Made by a program: the position numbers and the translations under genes. From the NCBI GenBank assembly GCA_903845455.1, contig CAIMXN010000060.1, forward strand, positions 1-9,202: a DNA stretch of 9,202 nucleotides, written 5' to 3'. Shown one piece after another: positions 6,540 through 9,202 of this stretch. A model generated the notes under the pieces. It did not search any database and was not told the DNA's origin. It saw only the letters and a program-made list of their open reading frames with translations. How positions within the stretch are numbered: position 1 is the stretch's first letter; each line of letters opens with the position of its first letter. This DNA is from an uncultured beta proteobacterium (GTDB taxonomy: Bacteria; Pseudomonadota; Gammaproteobacteria; Burkholderiales; Burkholderiaceae).

Positions 6540-7448
6540 ATGAAATACGACATTCTTCTTATTGGTGGTAATGGCTTTGTAGGGCGAGTACTCGCCGCCA
6601 AACTTCAGGCTGCGGGATATTCTGTGCTTTTGCCAACGAGTCACCTAGCAGCCGCACGCGAGTTGCGTATTTTGCCTAAGGTGTACCTCGAAGATGCAGA
6701 TGTGCATGACTTTGATGAGTTGCAAAATTTATGTGCTCGTATCAGGCCAAATGGAGTCGTCATTAATTTGGTCGGCGTATTGCACGATAAGCCTGCTAAC
6801 CCCTATGGCAATATTTTCAAAGCAGCACATGTCGAATTACCTAAAAACATCATTACAGCTATGCAAATACATAGCTTAAAGCGGTATTTACATATGAGCG
6901 CATTAGGAGCAGATTCCAATGGCCCCTCTATGTATCAGCGTAGCAAGGGTGATGGCGAGCTTGCAGTTAAAGTAAGTAATCTTGACTGGACTATCTTTAG
7001 ACCTTCAGTCATCTTTGGTGCGCAAGATCAATTCATCAATTTATTTTCTAAGTTAACAAAATTAATGCCTGCTTTACCACTAGCGAACTGTGAGGCAAAG
7101 TTCCAGCCAGTGAGCGTTGAAGATGTAGCCGATGTCTTTGTAAGAGTTATCAAGATGCCAGAGACGATTCATCAGTCATACGATTTGGTTGGGCCTACCA
7201 TATATACGATGAAAGAGATTGTCACATTTGCAGCGCGCAAAGCAAAAACCGCTTGCTTGATTATTCCAGTGCCAGCATTTATTGGGTATCTACAGGCTTT
7301 AGCATTTGAGTTCTTGCCCGTGCCTACCTTAATGTCGCGTGACAATATTGCCTCCATGCAAGCCCCCAACATATTGCCTGCAAACTCTAAAGATGCTTTA
7401 CCAGAAGTATTTGATATTAGTCGTCGCTCGCTAGAGGGTATGAAGTAA
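6540..7448 (+). CDS. NDUFA9-like atypical SDR / NAD(P)-binding epimerase-family protein
   Basis: This is an atypical short-chain dehydrogenase/epimerase-like protein of the kind annotated in proteobacteria as 'complex I NDUFA9 subunit family'. Its N-terminal Rossmann fold has GGNGFVG (9-15), a GXXGXXG-type NAD(P)-binding loop. INLVGVL (75-81), HMSALGA (118-124), the YxxxK-like Tyr132/Lys136 in MYQRSKG, and WTIFRPSVIFG (150-160) are typical of the family. The C-terminal half (about 185-302) includes FQPVSVEDVADVF, expected for the substrate-side domain. I see no signal peptide and no clear membrane helix, although 237-265 is hydrophobic. The biochemical role in bacteria is not settled, and the eukaryotic homologue is a structural complex I subunit. 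It sits between slt and cca; its stop overlaps the cca start as TAATG. The Shine-Dalgarno (GGA, 6533-6535) is weak and close. Confidence 0.85.
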   Translation: MKYDILLIGGNGFVGRVLAAKLQAAGYSVLLPTSHLAAARELRILPKVYLEDADVHDFDELQNLCARIRPNGVVINLVGVLHDKPANPYGNIFKAAHVELPKNIITAMQIHSLKRYLHMSALGADSNGPSMYQRSKGDGELAVKVSNLDWTIFRPSVIFGAQDQFINLFSKLTKLMPALPLANCEAKFQPVSVEDVADVFVRVIKMPETIHQSYDLVGPTIYTMKEIVTFAARKAKTACLIIPVPAFIGYLQALAFEFLPVPTLMSRDNIASMQAPNILPANSKDALPEVFDISRRSLEGMK

Positions 7449-8575
7449 TGAAGATTTACGCCGTTGGCGGAGCCATTCGCGATACCCTGATGGGCTTGCC
7501 TATCCATGATATCGACTATGTGGTAGTTGGCTCTAGCGTAGATGAAATGCTTGCTGAGGGATTTAAGCCAGTAGGCAAAGATTTTCCAGTGTTTCTCCAT
7601 CCAGAAACTCAAGCTGAATATGCATTAGCGCGTACTGAACGAAAAACCGGCAAGGGCTATAAAGGCTTTCTCTTTCATGCTGATCCCACGGTCACTTTAG
7701 AGCAAGACTTGGGACGTCGTGATTTAACGATCAATGCCATGGCTCAAGAAGTTGGTGCCAATGGAAAACTCATTAGCCCAGTCATCGACCCTTATAACGG
7801 CCAAAAGGATCTTGCTGAGAAGGTATTTCGTCATGTATCAGATGCATTTGCTGAAGATCCATTACGTTTGCTTCGTATTGCCCGCTTTGCCGCACGCTTT
7901 CCCGAATTTATTGTGGCTGATGAAACGATGGTGGCATTAAAAGCAATCGTAAAGTCTGGAGAATTAAGCGTTTTATCACCTGATCGCATTTGGCAAGAGC
8001 TTGCAAGAGGCTTGGTTGCTAGCAAGCCCATGCGAATGTTTCAAGTGCTATTGGATAGCGACGCAGCTAGAACAATTCTTCCTTCAACTTTAGTTGTGGA
8101 GCTATCTCAAGAGTCACACCGTGAAGATTTTATGGTGACTCTGCATGCTAGCCCTGCAAAATTAGAAATGCGTTGTGCGGTTGTATTAAGGAATATAGCT
8201 GCTAGTGAAATTCGTTCTTGGTCTGAGTGTGTACGCATGCCAATTGAAGTGCGTGATTTTAGCGAAATCTTCAGTGGGCTTAATGTGTTGGTTAGGGAAA
8301 ATGCTAATGGGAGTTATCAGGCTGTAAATGTGCTGGCTTGGTTTAATCGCGCCGATGTGTGGCGTAAACCCAGCCGTGCACAAACTCTGCTAGAGCTGGC
8401 GCAAAAGATTGATCTGCATGTATCTGGGTTGATCGGGGCTATGCAACAAGCACAAGCATTGAATCCAGCAGAAATTATTGCTGGGGTCCCTGCGCAGGAT
8501 CGGTCTAAAGGTGAAATAATTCGCAGTGCTGTGGAGGCTGCAAGACTAGCACTTATTACTTCAGCGCTGAGTTAA
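7448..8575 (+). CDS. cca: tRNA CCA-adding enzyme (class II nucleotidyltransferase) with degenerate HD domain
   Basis: This cytosolic enzyme builds or repairs the 3' CCA tail of tRNAs from CTP and ATP without a nucleic acid template. The 375-residue product shows the class II head: YAVGGAIRD (4-12), the metal-binding DID pair (Asp21, Asp23), RRDLTINAM (90-98), and EDPLRLLRIARFAARF (136-151), followed by the neck helix region RIWQELARGL (180-189). E. coli Cca (412 residues) carries a C-terminal HD phosphohydrolase domain. Here that region is shorter, and the segment aligning by eye with its CHD metal motif reads VVLRNI (245-250), so the metal ligands are gone. Downstream landmarks such as MPIEVRDF (264-271) and VWRKPSR (304-310) remain. 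The ATG shares its A with the stop of the preceding SDR gene; AGAGGG lies 9 bases upstream. Its 3' end overlaps the convergent methyltransferase gene by 4 bases. Confidence 0.95.
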   Translation: MKIYAVGGAIRDTLMGLPIHDIDYVVVGSSVDEMLAEGFKPVGKDFPVFLHPETQAEYALARTERKTGKGYKGFLFHADPTVTLEQDLGRRDLTINAMAQEVGANGKLISPVIDPYNGQKDLAEKVFRHVSDAFAEDPLRLLRIARFAARFPEFIVADETMVALKAIVKSGELSVLSPDRIWQELARGLVASKPMRMFQVLLDSDAARTILPSTLVVELSQESHREDFMVTLHASPAKLEMRCAVVLRNIAASEIRSWSECVRMPIEVRDFSEIFSGLNVLVRENANGSYQAVNVLAWFNRADVWRKPSRAQTLLELAQKIDLHVSGLIGAMQQAQALNPAEIIAGVPAQDRSKGEIIRSAVEAARLALITSALS

Positions 8576-9202
8576 AGTCTATTTCTGCCTCTAAGTCCCG
8601 GCAGGTCCTCAAGTGTTTGCCTTGGCAATAAATCATCGAGCTGTTTTGAAAAGGCAAATGCTTTAAAGAGTTCGCCCATCTCAGCTTCGGAAAGTAATTT
8701 TTGCAGTGAGTTAGAGATTGGCAAGAAAGTTTTTGGATTGCTTGGGTCCCCAATCTCTAAGGCAATCTCACCGATACCTGCATCTAATAGAAAAGCTGCT
8801 TGATTAGTAAGGAAAACATCATCAACATTTTCTGCAAGGGCACTTCGGGCAATTTGTGCCCACTCTACGTGGCTAGTTAAATCGCAGAGCCCCGGTAAGT
8901 GAAAGGGGTCTTGAATGGCATGGTGGCGATGATGAGCCATCAACGTACCCTCCATTCGTTGTGGGTGGTAATACTCGCTTTCTGGAAAGCCATAATCTAA
9001 TGTGAGGAATAAGCCTGTATCCAATTGCTTGGCCATCTGACGAACCCATGCATTGGCCTGGGGGTGTAATTCAGTGGTATAGCCTTCTGAGAAGTTTCCA
9101 GTCAAAAGACACTCTGGTAATGAGGCTTGCTCCACAGGCTTGCCTACTTTCCAAATGAATGTATTGGCAGCTAAGCTCACTCCATACCAATACCAAAAGC
9201 CA
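8572..9202 (-). CDS. MidA/NDUFAF7-family SAM-dependent methyltransferase, C-terminal part
   Basis: Only the C-terminal part of the gene is present; the frame stays open to the window edge, so the true start lies beyond 9202. The sequence matches the MidA (DUF185, mitochondrial NDUFAF7) family: LFLTLDYGFPESEYYHPQR followed by EGTLMAHHRHH and DPFHLPGLCDLTSHVEW, then FLTNQAAFLLDAGI and a closing MGELFKAFAF. Human NDUFAF7 is a mitochondrial protein that methylates an arginine of complex I subunit NDUFS2; the bacterial substrate is not established. The conserved upstream SAM-binding loop is outside the window, so activity cannot be judged. The gene is convergent with cca and overlaps its stop by 4 bases, with no terminator between. 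Another NDUFA9-like complex I relative lies just beyond cca. Confidence 0.88.
   Translation of the reverse strand, partial: GFWYWYGVSLAANTFIWKVGKPVEQASLPECLLTGNFSEGYTTELHPQANAWVRQMAKQLDTGLFLTLDYGFPESEYYHPQRMEGTLMAHHRHHAIQDPFHLPGLCDLTSHVEWAQIARSALAENVDDVFLTNQAAFLLDAGIGEIALEIGDPSNPKTFLPISNSLQKLLSEAEMGELFKAFAFSKQLDDLLPRQTLEDLPGLRGRNRL

Noticed and set aside
7172..7612. 146-codon open frame on the minus strand across the SDR-cca junction
   Set aside because: It lies antisense to two well-supported genes, spans their junction, and its translation resembles no family I recognise.

Overview
The window looks like a chromosomal housekeeping segment of a betaproteobacterium in Burkholderiaceae. Polynucleobacter or a close relative is my best guess. 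This rests on protein character (AhcY with the large bacterial insertion, MetF with a short N-terminus), the moderately low GC content, and the gene neighbourhood. No mobile elements, CRISPR arrays, tRNAs or rRNAs are visible. Coding density is high and composition looks even throughout.

Left half (1-3856), the activated-methyl cycle. metK makes S-adenosylmethionine (SAM). After a 234-base gap come ahcY, which clears S-adenosylhomocysteine (SAH), and metF, which makes the 5-methyl-THF used to remethylate homocysteine. The metK-ahcY gap holds a recognisable SAH riboswitch aptamer (1376-1473). It appears to have its own promoter (-10 at 1361-1366), and a perfect 13-bp palindrome straddles that -10. 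Between the aptamer and ahcY lie two further hairpins. The first competes with the aptamer pseudoknot strand. The second buries the ahcY Shine-Dalgarno sequence. Together they suggest translational ON control by SAH. The ahcY start is therefore placed at 1542, not at the upstream in-frame ATG at 1482.

Middle (3857-4540). The minus-strand gene for 5-formyl-THF cyclo-ligase is convergent with metF and divergent from slt, which keeps the folate one-carbon theme.

Right half (4541-9202). slt (periplasmic soluble lytic transglycosylase), an NDUFA9-like atypical short-chain dehydrogenase, and cca (tRNA CCA-adding enzyme) run in one direction and are probably co-transcribed; the last two overlap as TAATG. 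Convergent to cca, overlapping it by 4 bp, is the C-terminal part of a MidA/NDUFAF7-family methyltransferase that runs off the right edge. cca is notable because its C-terminal HD-type domain has lost the metal-binding HD residues.

The most interesting signal is the architecture of the SAH riboswitch and its expression platform. I see no wholly new system; the rest is ordinary core genome.
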